From positions 1 through 34,303 of the forward strand of contig JACQTD010000341.1 in assembly GCA_016210985.1 (NCBI GenBank): a DNA stretch of 34,303 nucleotides, read 5' to 3'. Each line of letters opens with the position of its first letter. Position 1 is the first letter of the stretch. The position numbers were made by a program, and so were the translations under genes. This DNA is from Acidobacteriota bacterium (GTDB lineage Bacteria > Acidobacteriota > Blastocatellia > HR10 > JACQTD01). This document shows, one piece after another, positions 26,198 through 33,072 of this stretch. The notes under the pieces are model-generated. The model made no database searches. It worked only from the letters and a program-made list of their open reading frames with translations, and was not told the DNA's origin.

Positions 26198-27900
26198 TAA
26201 GACGTTTCACAGTCGCTGAAATGAAGGCTGCATTCCACGCGCCGGAACTGCGCCCCAGGGCTGCCAGAAGGGTTAATGGATCAATCCCGGAGGGGGAGCG
26301 AAACGTCCGACTCACCAGGATAGCCGGGGCGTTGCGCCGGCAGGGGATGTTTGAGGAGGCGATTGTTGAGGCCTTGCTGGCAATAAACCGGACTCAGTGC
26401 GACACGCCGTTGCCCGATGCCGAACTTCGGGCAATCGCGGCGAGTGTGGCCCGCTACCCGGCCGGGCCGGGACCCGGACCCCAGGTAGACTCGGAGGTGG
26501 CGCGGATCTCAGCCAATGCCGCGGGATCCTCGGCGGAATCCGCGCTAGTCTTCGTCTCGAACCTGACGGATGTAGCGAATGCGAAACGTCTTGTCACGGC
26601 CCACGGAGGCGATCTCCGGTATGTGAAACCGTCGGATCATTGGCTCGCCTGGGGCGGGCGGCGCTGGGCTAAGGACGAAACGGGCGAGGTCGAAAGGCGC
26701 GCGAAAGATAGTGCCCGCGGGATCTACAACGAGGCCGCCGCGGAGCCGGACGCGGACGAACGGAAGCGGCTTGCGAAGCACGCGGCGGGGACGGAGACGG
26801 CAGCTCGGATCAGGGCAATGATCGAACTCGCCCGAAGCGAGCCCGGCATCCCGGCGCTGCCGGAGCAATTCGATCGGGACCCGTACTTGTTCAACGTTCT
26901 GAACGGCACGGTTGACCTTCGGACGGGTGAGTTGCTGGACCACCGGCGCGAGGACATGCTGACGAAGCTGGCGCCCGTTGACTACAAGGAAAACGCCTCT
27001 GCCCCGATTTGGCTGGAATTCCTCCTCCGAATCTTCAACCGCAATGAACAAATGATTGCGTTCATCCGCCGAGCGGTCGGGTACTCGCTAACGGGCGTCA
27101 CGACCGAGCAGGTGCTTTTTATCCTCTACGGGAGCGGCGCCAACGGCAAAACCACACTTCGGGAAACAATTCATGCCGCCTTGGGGGACTACGCGCTGAC
27201 CACGCCCAGCGAGACGCTCCTCAAAAAGCGGCAGTCTGGCATCCCGAATGACATCGCCGCGCTGAGAGGCGCGCGGTTCGTGACGGCGAGTGAAACGGCG
27301 GACGGACGCCGATTGGACGAGGCTCGCATAAAGGATTTGACCGGCGGCGATACCATTTCTGCGAGGTTCATGCACGGTGAGTTCTTTCAATTCAAGCCGG
27401 TCTGCAAGGTGTGGTTGAGCACGAACCATAAGCCGGTTATCCGTGGAACAGATAACGCAATTTGGCGGCGGATTCGGTTGATCCCTTTCGACGTGACGAT
27501 CCCGGAGGACGAGCAGGATAAGAGTCTGCCCGACAAGCTGAAACAGGAAGCGCCTGGCATTTTGGCCTGGGCGGTCGGGGGCGCGGAGGAGTGGTTCAAC
27601 TTCGGCCTCGGCTTGCCCGACGAGGTGACGGGCGCGACTCGAAGCTACCGGGCCGAGATGGACGTGCACGCGGCCTTTATCGAGGAGTGTTGCGTTGTGA
27701 AACCCGAACTGGTGACTCCGGCTGGGGAGCTGTATGCCCACTACCAGAGGTGGTGTCAGGCTTCCGGCGAGGTGCCAACCGCGGCCCGTTCGTTCGGCTT
27801 AACTCTTTCGGAACGCGGATTTTCCGCCGACAAGGGGACCGGAGGAAAGAGGATTCGCCGAGGCATTGGGTTACTGGAGAGTGGCGCAAGGGGCGGATAG
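26194..27900 (+). CDS. PriCT_1 / D5-like SF3 helicase replication protein
   Basis: Of 568 residues, about 25-90 resemble the PriCT_1 primase C-terminal domain (ERNVRLTRIAGALRRQGMFE). Residues about 140-290 are a D5_N-type region (DPYLFNVLNGTVDLRTGELL). Residues about 290-500 are a superfamily 3 helicase, with Walker A GSGANGKT (residues 313-320), the later VTASETADGRRLDEARIKDL and TGGD, and sensor motif VWLSTNHKPVIRGTDNAIWRRI. It is the replicative helicase of phage P4 alpha/D5-type systems and should unwind the origin. It starts at GTG 26194, overlapping the primase stop by four bases. The next gene starts 182 bp later. Confidence 0.9.
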   Translation: MIRRFTVAEMKAAFHAPELRPRAARRVNGSIPEGERNVRLTRIAGALRRQGMFEEAIVEALLAINRTQCDTPLPDAELRAIAASVARYPAGPGPGPQVDSEVARISANAAGSSAESALVFVSNLTDVANAKRLVTAHGGDLRYVKPSDHWLAWGGRRWAKDETGEVERRAKDSARGIYNEAAAEPDADERKRLAKHAAGTETAARIRAMIELARSEPGIPALPEQFDRDPYLFNVLNGTVDLRTGELLDHRREDMLTKLAPVDYKENASAPIWLEFLLRIFNRNEQMIAFIRRAVGYSLTGVTTEQVLFILYGSGANGKTTLRETIHAALGDYALTTPSETLLKKRQSGIPNDIAALRGARFVTASETADGRRLDEARIKDLTGGDTISARFMHGEFFQFKPVCKVWLSTNHKPVIRGTDNAIWRRIRLIPFDVTIPEDEQDKSLPDKLKQEAPGILAWAVGGAEEWFNFGLGLPDEVTGATRSYRAEMDVHAAFIEECCVVKPELVTPAGELYAHYQRWCQASGEVPTAARSFGLTLSERGFSADKGTGGKRIRRGIGLLESGARGG

Positions 27901-28082
27901 GGGCGGTACTTTACAGGTTTTTCTCTTAATACCACCTCGCGAAGAAAAAAGGTGAGAATCAACGCCACTATGAACCACCCGCCACTATGGGGAGGGGCTC
28001 GAATGCCGATGAACCGAAAAGGGCAAGGGTCGAGAAACGAGCAAGGGTGTTTCGATCTAGTCCGGCCGGCGGAGGGGCGACT

Positions 28083-28436
28083 ATGGCCATAACCACCCAC
28101 CCGGAGCAAGCGGGGGAGCTGATGCGCGAAGTCGAGCGGGAGCTTTTGGAGGCTTACCCGAAACTCGGCTCGGCGCTCTCAGCCGCCCGCAATCTCCGCG
28201 CGCTGTTCCCGGACATCGAGAATCGCGAACTCGCGGAGGTGGAGGCCGCTCAGGTGAGACTCAATCACGCACTTAAAGCGATCGAATCGAGTCCAGGCGA
28301 TCCGGCGGGCGTCGCGGAGATCGAGGCGGCGCGTGCGGCATATCGGGCCGCCTGCGAGAGGTTTTACCAGCACGCATTCCGAACGGCCAAGCGATTAAGA
28401 AATGAGGGGTTTATGGAAGGTGATCAATGCCGATGA
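28083..28436 (+). CDS. Small helical hypothetical protein
   Basis: The protein is 117 residues from ATG 28083, selected because GGAGGGG lies five bases upstream; a longer frame reaches 27987 but encodes a basic run without a ribosome site. The product is helical and charged (LMREVERELLEAYPKLGSAL, VEAAQVRLNHALKAIESS). No family is recognised. It overlaps the next gene by 10 bp and sits just before the terminase genes, so a packaging or regulatory role is possible. In the 182-bp gap before it, CGCCACTATG occurs twice (27962-27971 and 27979-27988). Confidence 0.6.
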   Translation: MAITTHPEQAGELMREVERELLEAYPKLGSALSAARNLRALFPDIENRELAEVEAAQVRLNHALKAIESSPGDPAGVAEIEAARAAYRAACERFYQHAFRTAKRLRNEGFMEGDQCR

Positions 28437-28906
28437 CTTGCTCCATCTGCTCCCGAGCTGATCGGGGCTTGATCGACCAAGCTTTGATCACCGGCCGGTC
28501 TCTGCGGGACATCGCGGGACGATTCGGGACAAGCAAGACCAGCGTTGCCCGGCATCGTGAGAGCTGCGTTCCGGCTTCGCTCGCTGCGGCGACGAAGGCG
28601 CGCGATGTTTCCCAAGCGAATACGCTTCTCGAACGGCTGGCCCGAGCCCACCGGGAAACCTGGGAGATCCTTGCGGAAGTTCGGCGCGATGGTGAACCAG
28701 AGATTGCCTTGAAAGCTCTGGCCCGGATCGAAAAACAGCTTGAGTTGGAAGGCCGAATCATCGGGGAACTGCAGGAAAAGCCGAGTGTAACCATTTTCGC
28801 TTCCGACGATTGGCAGCGCGTCCGGGCGGTAGTGCTCGACGCTTTAAGCGCTTACCCAGCGACCAAGGCTGCGCTGGTGAGCAAACTCGCGGAGTTGAGC
28901 GCATGA
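28427..28906 (+). CDS. Putative terminase small subunit
   Basis: This 159-residue protein has an N-terminal Cys pair (CSICS) and a helix-turn-helix (RSLRDIAGRFGTSKTSVARH), then a long helical region (ANTLLERLARAHRETWEILA) and a C-terminal part (VRAVVLDALSAYPATKAALV). Proteins with this CxxC-HTH start are common directly upstream of phage terminase large subunits, where they recognise the packaging site. Position supports the role: next come a 40-aa ORF and the terminase ATPase, all joined by 4-nt overlaps. An alternative is a general phage DNA-binding protein. Confidence 0.65.
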   Translation: MPMTCSICSRADRGLIDQALITGRSLRDIAGRFGTSKTSVARHRESCVPASLAAATKARDVSQANTLLERLARAHRETWEILAEVRRDGEPEIALKALARIEKQLELEGRIIGELQEKPSVTIFASDDWQRVRAVVLDALSAYPATKAALVSKLAELSA

Positions 28907-29025
28907 GATCGCCGGACCCGAGACCAGCGGCGATTTGTGCTCTCGCCCCGCTCAGGGCCGGGAAAACAGCCGGTGTGTGGGTCCTCCGTGCACCGGGCGC
29001 CGGCCCTGAGAGGAGGCGATCCTGA
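28903..29025 (+). CDS. 40-aa ORF between terminase subunits
   Basis: This frame starts in an ATGA overlap with the small-subunit stop and ends in a TGA that overlaps the CTG start of the terminase ATPase (CTGA at 29022-29025). The product (MRSPDPRPAAICALAPLRAG and on) is Pro/Arg/Ala-rich with no recognised motif. It may be a real small protein or may simply carry ribosomes to the AGGAGG and CTG start of the next gene. Confidence 0.35.
   Translation: MRSPDPRPAAICALAPLRAGKTAGVWVLRAPGAGPERRRS
29011..29016 (+). promoter_or_regulatory. AGGAGG ribosome site supporting a CTG start at 29022
   Basis: A full Shine-Dalgarno core lies five bases before CTG 29022. No ATG is near. The protein read from this CTG begins (M)NPLARNLVLAIDP, which matches the usual start of this terminase family (MNPLARNLALALDP-like), whereas the alternative TTG at 29043 would remove it. 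Confidence 0.65.
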
Positions 29026-29792
29026 ACCCGCTGGCAAGAAACTTGGTCCTTGCGATCGACCCGAGCGCCATCATGCAAGCCGCCGGAATGGTAGCGGACG
29101 ACTGGCAGCGGTCCCTGCTCGCGAGCACAGCGGATCGCGTCCTGATGCTTTGTGGGCGGCAAGTGGGGAAAAGCACGACGGCTGCGGTATTGGCTGCCCA
29201 TCGAGCGGCGTTCTGGGAGCGATCGACTGTTTTAATTGTCGGACCCGGACTTAGGCAGGCACAGGAACTATTCGCAAAAGCACTTAGTTTCTTGCGGGCG
29301 CTTGCCCCGTCCGTTGACCTGGAGTCTGAGTCCGCCCTGCGTGTGGAACTATCAAACAGGTCCCGGATCTTCGCCCTGCCCGGCGGATCATGCGACACGG
29401 TTCGCGGTTACACCGCCAGCCTCGTAGTGATTGACGAAGCCGCGCGAGTGGCAGACTCGCTTTTTCATGCTGTCACGCCAATGACAGCAACCGCGAGAGG
29501 CAGGACCGTCGCCTTGTCTACGCCGTCGTTTAAGTGGGGTTGGTTTCACAAGGAATGGACCGAGGGCGTGGGTTGGGAGCGGTTTAGAGTAACCAGCGCG
29601 GAATGCTCGCGAATCCCGAAGGAATTCCTGAATGAGCAGCGGCGGACGATGCCCGCTCGTGTTTTTGAGCAGGAATTTAATTGCGAATTCAGCGAACCAG
29701 AAAATGCCGCTTTCGACCTGGATTTGATCGAGCAGTGCGTGTCCGAGGAAGTGAGGCCGCTGTTTGAGGTTTCGAACAGGAGGACCGCATGA
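29022..29792 (+). CDS. Terminase large subunit, ATPase half (split gene)
   Basis: The protein is 256 residues from a probable CTG start. It holds the packaging-motor ATPase domain: Walker A variant GRQVGKST (residues 45-52), then GGSCDTVRGYTASLVVIDEA with Walker B acid Asp138 and catalytic Glu139, and the coupling region VALSTPS. The chain stops after FEQEFNCEFSEPEN and PLFEVSNRR, the point where ordinary large terminases continue into the nuclease. The TGA overlaps the ATG of the nuclease gene (ATGA). Together the two products total about 464 residues, the size of a normal single-chain large terminase in this group. This half should power DNA translocation. Confidence 0.85.
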   Translation: MNPLARNLVLAIDPSAIMQAAGMVADDWQRSLLASTADRVLMLCGRQVGKSTTAAVLAAHRAAFWERSTVLIVGPGLRQAQELFAKALSFLRALAPSVDLESESALRVELSNRSRIFALPGGSCDTVRGYTASLVVIDEAARVADSLFHAVTPMTATARGRTVALSTPSFKWGWFHKEWTEGVGWERFRVTSAECSRIPKEFLNEQRRTMPARVFEQEFNCEFSEPENAAFDLDLIEQCVSEEVRPLFEVSNRRTA

Positions 29793-30415
29793 AGTTTTTT
29801 ATAGGCGTCGATGTCGGTCAGCGGGTGGATCACACAGCGATTGCCGTGCTCGAAACCGCCGAGAAGCAGAAACTTCATTGCACTCATGTCGAGCGGTTGG
29901 TGTTGGGCACGGCGTTCACCGCCGTTGTTGCTCGTTTATGCGAACTCGAAACAAAACTCGGGTGTGAAAAAACCACGGTAGCCTTGGACTCATCCGGCGT
30001 AGGTGCGCCCGTTGTAGAGTTGGCGAGAAGTCGGCTGCGCTCTCCGGTTTTCGAAATCGTGATCACGGGGGGCGCATCTGCCACAACTCGCGGCAAAAAT
30101 TGGACGATCCCAAAGACGCACCTAATCAGCGGTCTGCAAGTCGGTCTTGAGCAAAAAGAGGTGCGTTTCGTGGCCGGAATGCCGTTTCTCGACGTCCTCG
30201 TCTCCGAGCTTCAGCATTACCAGGTTCGAGCGACTAGCACCGGAAGCGAAGCCTTTGAAGCGCGGCAGGGTGAACACGATGATTTAGTGCTAGCCCTCGC
30301 GATTGGGCTCTACGCGGCAAAAAAACTAACGACGCCGGTTAAATTTTCGGAACTCGTCGCGGACGCCGCGCCGCGCCGGCTGCCGATTGAAGCGGCGATG
30401 AGAAACTGGAAGTGA
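29789..30415 (+). CDS. Terminase large subunit, nuclease half (split gene)
   Basis: This 208-residue protein opens with the RNase H-like strand FFIGVDVGQRVDHTAIAVLE (metal-binding Asp8), followed by VALDSSGVGAPVVE and the late acidic pair in EHDDLVLALA (Asp164, Asp165). These are the metal-binding positions of the terminase nuclease that cuts DNA concatemers at the start and end of packaging. In typical phages this domain is fused behind the ATPase. Here it has its own ATG, four bases before the end of the ATPase gene. Because the break falls in the interdomain linker and no sequence is lost, it looks like a true gene fission, not decay. Confidence 0.85.
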   Translation: MKFFIGVDVGQRVDHTAIAVLETAEKQKLHCTHVERLVLGTAFTAVVARLCELETKLGCEKTTVALDSSGVGAPVVELARSRLRSPVFEIVITGGASATTRGKNWTIPKTHLISGLQVGLEQKEVRFVAGMPFLDVLVSELQHYQVRATSTGSEAFEARQGEHDDLVLALAIGLYAAKKLTTPVKFSELVADAAPRRLPIEAAMRNWK

Positions 30416-30849
30416 GGGAGAACATGATACGAAAAACGATAAATCTTCAGGCAATTAAAACCGAGCTGAATTCCCGGCGCGAGAGCTTGAGGGAGTTTGA
30501 GCGCTCTGGCGCGGCTGTGCGGCGCGGAGAGGAAATTATCGAAACACGTCTGGGCGGTGCCGCCGAGGGTAAGGCCAGGCGCCGCTACATCGCCGAACTG
30601 GAAACCCGTCTCGCGGAGGGAGAAGCGCTCCAAGCGGCGGCCCTGGGTCGCGCATCCAGGCTGATTGAGGAGTTTCATCAGCTCGGTGTCCGGCAATTCG
30701 AATTGTTCAAGCAGATCAACAAAATACTTCTCCCGATTCGCCTGGAAGTGGAGGATGAACAGTTTGTCTCGCGGAAAACTATCATTGAACCGGCGGCCAG
30801 CGGAAACCTTCGACTGGTCCCGCGGCCGAGAGGAGGAAGAGAAAGATGA
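30412..30849 (+). CDS. Coiled-coil hypothetical protein
   Basis: The protein is 145 residues if it starts at GTG 30412 (GTGA overlap with the nuclease stop); ATG 30424, preceded by AGGGAG, is an equally good start. The body is one long charged helix (AIKTELNSRRESLREFERSG, RRYIAELETRLAEGEALQAA) followed by FELFKQINKILLPIRLEVED and a basic tail. No family is recognised. Its position right after the terminase could hint at a packaging or capsid-remodelling accessory, but this is position only. Confidence 0.6.
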   Translation: MRENMIRKTINLQAIKTELNSRRESLREFERSGAAVRRGEEIIETRLGGAAEGKARRRYIAELETRLAEGEALQAAALGRASRLIEEFHQLGVRQFELFKQINKILLPIRLEVEDEQFVSRKTIIEPAASGNLRLVPRPRGGRER

Positions 30850-31067
30850 CGCTACGTGAGCTTGGAAAAATCGCAAGAACCGATGAGGGGCGCCGCCTTC
30901 TTCGCACGGCCCTCGGCATCCATCCGATGTTGAACTCTGTGAGCCGCCTTGTGGGGGGGCAGGCAAAGCTTCGCGAGGCCGTCGGAGAGTTACGGCGGCA
31001 GGCGGCTGAAAACAAGCGGAAACTGGATGAGCTGAAACCGCGGGGAATCTCAGGAATATTCCGTTAA
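30846..31067 (+). CDS. Small basic helical protein
   Basis: This 73-residue protein starts four bases before the end of the preceding gene (ATGA). It reads TLRELGKIARTDEGRRLLRT, then HPMLNSVSRLVGGQAKLREA and a Lys/Glu-rich tail ending in GISGIFR. No family is recognised. It belongs to the run of 4-nt overlaps that begins at the terminase small subunit. Confidence 0.55.
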   Translation: MTLRELGKIARTDEGRRLLRTALGIHPMLNSVSRLVGGQAKLREAVGELRRQAAENKRKLDELKPRGISGIFR

Positions 31068-31070
31068 ACA

Positions 31071-31388
31071 ATGCCGGACCTCAGCCACATTCTGGCCGAT
31101 CCGGGCGCACTGGACGCCTTGGCGGTCGAGGAGCTCGCGGCTCTGCGCGGAGAATTAATGCGCCTGGACGCGCTGATCCTGGCGCGACTGACGGCGGGTA
31201 ACGGGAAGGCTGTGCCGGCCCCGGCCCGGCTGCTCGACGCCAAAGAAGCTGCCGTAAGGCTGGGCGTGTCAACCGACTGGCTTTACCGGCGATCGGGCAG
31301 GCTTCCCTTCATGGTTAAGGTCGGCGGGCGAACCATGTTCAGTGAGCAGGGCATCGTGGTTTATATCCAGCGGCGCATGGGCCGGTGA
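31071..31388 (+). CDS. AlpA-like HTH protein
   Basis: This 105-residue protein starts three bases after the previous stop. An N-terminal helical part (LSHILADPGALDALAVEELA) is followed by an AlpA/excisionase-type helix-turn-helix (LLDAKEAAVRLGVSTDWLYR, then FMVKVGGRTMFSEQGIVVYI). Proteins of this type switch on integrase genes or act as excisionases in P4-like satellites. It lies just before the repressor-integrase operon and may bind near it. Confidence 0.7.
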   Translation: MPDLSHILADPGALDALAVEELAALRGELMRLDALILARLTAGNGKAVPAPARLLDAKEAAVRLGVSTDWLYRRSGRLPFMVKVGGRTMFSEQGIVVYIQRRMGR

Positions 31389-31398
31389 AACTTTCCTC

Positions 31399-31427
31399 TT
31401 GACACTCCATACAGATATGTATATACT
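31399..31427 (+). promoter_or_regulatory. Consensus sigma-70 promoter of the repressor-integrase operon
   Basis: TTGACA (31399-31404) and TATACT (31422-31427) are separated by exactly 17 bp. Six bases separate the -10 box from the A of the ATG at 31434, so the expected transcription start coincides with the start codon. No ribosome site exists between, which predicts a leaderless mRNA. Confidence 0.85.
31409..31422. promoter_or_regulatory. Probable repressor operator inside the promoter spacer
   Basis: ATACA-GATA-TGTAT is a perfect inverted repeat between the -35 and -10 boxes, overlapping the first base of the -10 box. Its position would block RNA polymerase, and the gene directly downstream encodes an XRE repressor, so autoregulation is the likely meaning. 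Confidence 0.6.
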
Positions 31428-31433
31428 CAGAAT

Positions 31434-31670
31434 ATGGACATCAGAGAACTGCGCGAGAAGCACGGGGTTTCCCTGGGCGAGATTGCACGGATGACAGGCG
31501 TTCCGCGGCCAAGTGTCCAGGCCATTGAGAACGGTCAATACCGCGCACCAGACAACGAGGCCCGGATCAAGACGGCGATCCCGTTGATCGGCGCGCTTAA
31601 GAAGAGGCATGAAGGCGAGTGGAAGCGGCTCGCGCGGGAACTTCAACAATCCAAATCCAGGAAGAGATAA
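31434..31670 (+). CDS. XRE-family repressor
   Basis: This 78-residue protein is a single HTH_XRE domain: IRELREKHGVSLGEIARMTG followed by VPRPSVQAIENGQYRAP gives the recognition helix and the closing turn. A basic helical tail (EWKRLARELQQSKSRKR) may aid dimerisation or DNA contact. It is likely the master repressor of the element or the controller of integrase expression. The integrase starts three bases after its stop, so both come from the strong promoter at 31399-31427. There is no ribosome site; it is probably translated leaderless. Confidence 0.82.
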   Translation: MDIRELREKHGVSLGEIARMTGVPRPSVQAIENGQYRAPDNEARIKTAIPLIGALKKRHEGEWKRLARELQQSKSRKR

Positions 31671-31673
31671 ACC

Positions 31674-32789
31674 ATGAGCGCGTCCGAACGGGGACAGGGA
31701 AGGATTTACAAGCAACCACGAAGCAAATACTGGTGGATTGGCTATCGCCGTAGAGGTAAAGAGATCCGGGAGTCATCCGGTTCGACTGATGAGCAGGTGG
31801 CCCGGAGGCTGCTGAAGCATCGGTTGCGCGAGGTTGCCAACGACAGGGACGGCATTCGACCTTTCGTCGGCCCGGCGGCCGAGCGCGTGCTTGTAAGCGA
31901 GCTGCTGGATGCTCTGACAGCCGACTTCAAGTTGAGGGGAGTCCGAAGCCTCGATAAGACGCTCTCGCACATGAAGCCGGTACGCATGGAATTCGGGGAC
32001 ATGCGGGCGGTTCAAGTGACGGCGGAGCGCGTCGATGCATACGCTGAGTCGCGCCTTGCGGCGGAGGCCGCGCCGTCAACATGCAATAGGGAAATTGCCT
32101 TACTTGGGCAGGCCTTCAAACTCGCCTTTGAGCGGGGACGCATCGGCGCAAGGCCGAAGCTGCGCAAGCTCTCGGAGCAGGGCCGGATTCGGCAGGGATT
32201 CTTTGAGCAAGCGGACTTTGAGCGCCTAGTTTCGAACCTGCCCGATGACCTGCAAGGATTCGCGCGGTTCGGGTTTTTCAGCGGATGGAGAAAGGGCGAG
32301 GTTTCAAGCCTGCGCTGGCAGGATGTTGACCGTGCGGAGAAGATCATCCGCTTGAGACCCGAGCACTCAAAGAACGGTCAGGGCCGGCTGCTGGCCCTGG
32401 AAGGCGAGCTGTGGGCCGTCATAGAGCGCCAATGGGAGGCTCGGACCTACCGGCGCGAGGACGGAACCGACTCAGTATCGCCGCTTGTCTTCCATCGAGG
32501 CGGGATAGCAGTAAAAGAATTCCGCAAATCCTGGGCTTCGGCGTGCAAGGCGGCGAATGTTCCAGGAATGCTGTTTCACGATCTGAGGCGTTCGGCCGTT
32601 CGGAACATGATCCGGGCTGGAGTGCCGGAGCGCGTTGCAATGAGTATCAGCGGCCATAAGACGAGGTCGATCTTCGACCGCTACAACATCGTCTCTGAGG
32701 CCGACATCCGCCAGGCAGTGACGCGGACTCAACGTTACCTTGAGGGGATTCCGGCTGCGCAGAAGGTAGTCAACTTTCCGTCCAAATAG
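31674..32789 (+). CDS. Tyrosine integrase of the element
   Basis: This 371-residue protein has an arm-binding-like N-terminus (GRIYKQPRSKYWWIGYRRRG), a SAM-like core-binding domain (about 60-165) and a catalytic domain with the full signature: Arg206 in SGWRKGEVSSLRW, HDLRR with His302 and Arg305, His328 in SGHKT, and nucleophile Tyr337 in FDRYNI. It catalyses integration and excision between attP and the tRNA-Pro site. It ends 164 bp before the right attachment site, as expected for its own target. Co-transcription with the XRE gene suggests integrase level is tied to repressor control. Confidence 0.95.
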   Translation: MSASERGQGRIYKQPRSKYWWIGYRRRGKEIRESSGSTDEQVARRLLKHRLREVANDRDGIRPFVGPAAERVLVSELLDALTADFKLRGVRSLDKTLSHMKPVRMEFGDMRAVQVTAERVDAYAESRLAAEAAPSTCNREIALLGQAFKLAFERGRIGARPKLRKLSEQGRIRQGFFEQADFERLVSNLPDDLQGFARFGFFSGWRKGEVSSLRWQDVDRAEKIIRLRPEHSKNGQGRLLALEGELWAVIERQWEARTYRREDGTDSVSPLVFHRGGIAVKEFRKSWASACKAANVPGMLFHDLRRSAVRNMIRAGVPERVAMSISGHKTRSIFDRYNIVSEADIRQAVTRTQRYLEGIPAAQKVVNFPSK

Positions 32790-32859
32790 TTCCTCCTCGA
32801 AAAGTCACTTTGATGCCCACCGACTCGGAAATGAAACCGAAAAGAGCACTTCATGGGCT

Positions 32860-32884
32860 GTATGCGCATACTTCGCGCATACTT
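32860..32884 (+). repeat. Paired GCGCATACTT boxes at the right end
   Basis: GCGCATACTT occurs at 32864-32873 and 32875-32884 (11-bp period). The first box is part of a 12-bp perfect palindrome GTATGCGCATAC (32860-32871). The pair lies about 70 bp inside attR and matches the left-end pair in orientation, so these are candidate integrase arm sites. Confidence 0.62.
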
Positions 32885-32952
32885 TCGCTTTTCTTGCCCT
32901 GCAAGCCTTCTTCTCGCTTTAAGTCAACTAATTGGATTTGCTTGGTTTGGAA

Positions 32953-32997
32953 TGGTCGGGGCGAGTGGATTCGAACCACCGACCTTCGGTTCCCAAA
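32953..32997. repeat. Right attachment site copy within tRNA-Pro
   Basis: These 45 bases are identical to 14882-14926. They form the 3' half of the intact tRNA-Pro, from CCA to the anticodon loop, so the element's own sequence restores the tRNA gene after integration. Confidence 0.92.
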
Positions 32998-33031
32998 ACC
33001 GACGCGCTAAACCAGGCTGCGCCACGCCCCG
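32953..33031 (-). tRNA. tRNA-Pro (anticodon TGG), integration target
   Basis: Read on the minus strand it folds into a full cloverleaf: acceptor CGGGGCG with CGCCCCG, D-stem GCGC/GCGC around AGCCTGGTTTA, anticodon stem TCGGT/ACCGA with loop TTTGGGA (anticodon TGG, proline), T-loop TTCGAAT, discriminator A and an encoded CCA. It is intact despite the integration because the element supplies the 3' half. Confidence 0.93.
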
Positions 33032-33043
33032 ACAAGGCCGGCG

Positions 33044-33072
33044 AGTGTAGTCCTACGCCGGCCCGCTTTCAA
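33044..33072 (-). promoter_or_regulatory. Promoter of tRNA-Pro
   Basis: On the minus strand TTGAAA (33067-33072) and TACACT (33044-33049) are separated by 17 bp, followed by a GC-rich discriminator (CGCCGGCC), the usual form for growth-rate-controlled stable RNA promoters. The tRNA 5' end lies 12 bases downstream of the -10 box. Confidence 0.6.

Larger units (their letters stand above)
14882..32997 (+). mobile_element. Integrated phage-satellite-like element in tRNA-Pro
   Basis: A perfect 45-bp direct repeat (14882-14926 and 32953-32997) equals the 3' half of the intact tRNA-Pro(TGG) at the right end. A tyrosine integrase lies 164 bp inside the right repeat, the classic layout for integration at a tRNA 3' end. 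Between the repeats are replication genes (primase-polymerase, SF3 helicase), terminase genes, HTH regulators and cargo (DUF5677, PIN/ImmA pair, exported proteins). No portal, capsid, protease or tail gene was found, so autonomous phage growth is unlikely. A satellite or packaging-capable island is the best reading. The alternatives are a decayed prophage or two elements stacked at one site. Confidence 0.85.

Noticed and set aside
24315-31388. Capsid, portal or tail genes among the unknown proteins
   Set aside because: None of the unknown proteins is of suitable size or shows a motif of these families: the 306-aa protein is highly basic at the start and the others are short charged helices. 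Only a structural search could overturn this.
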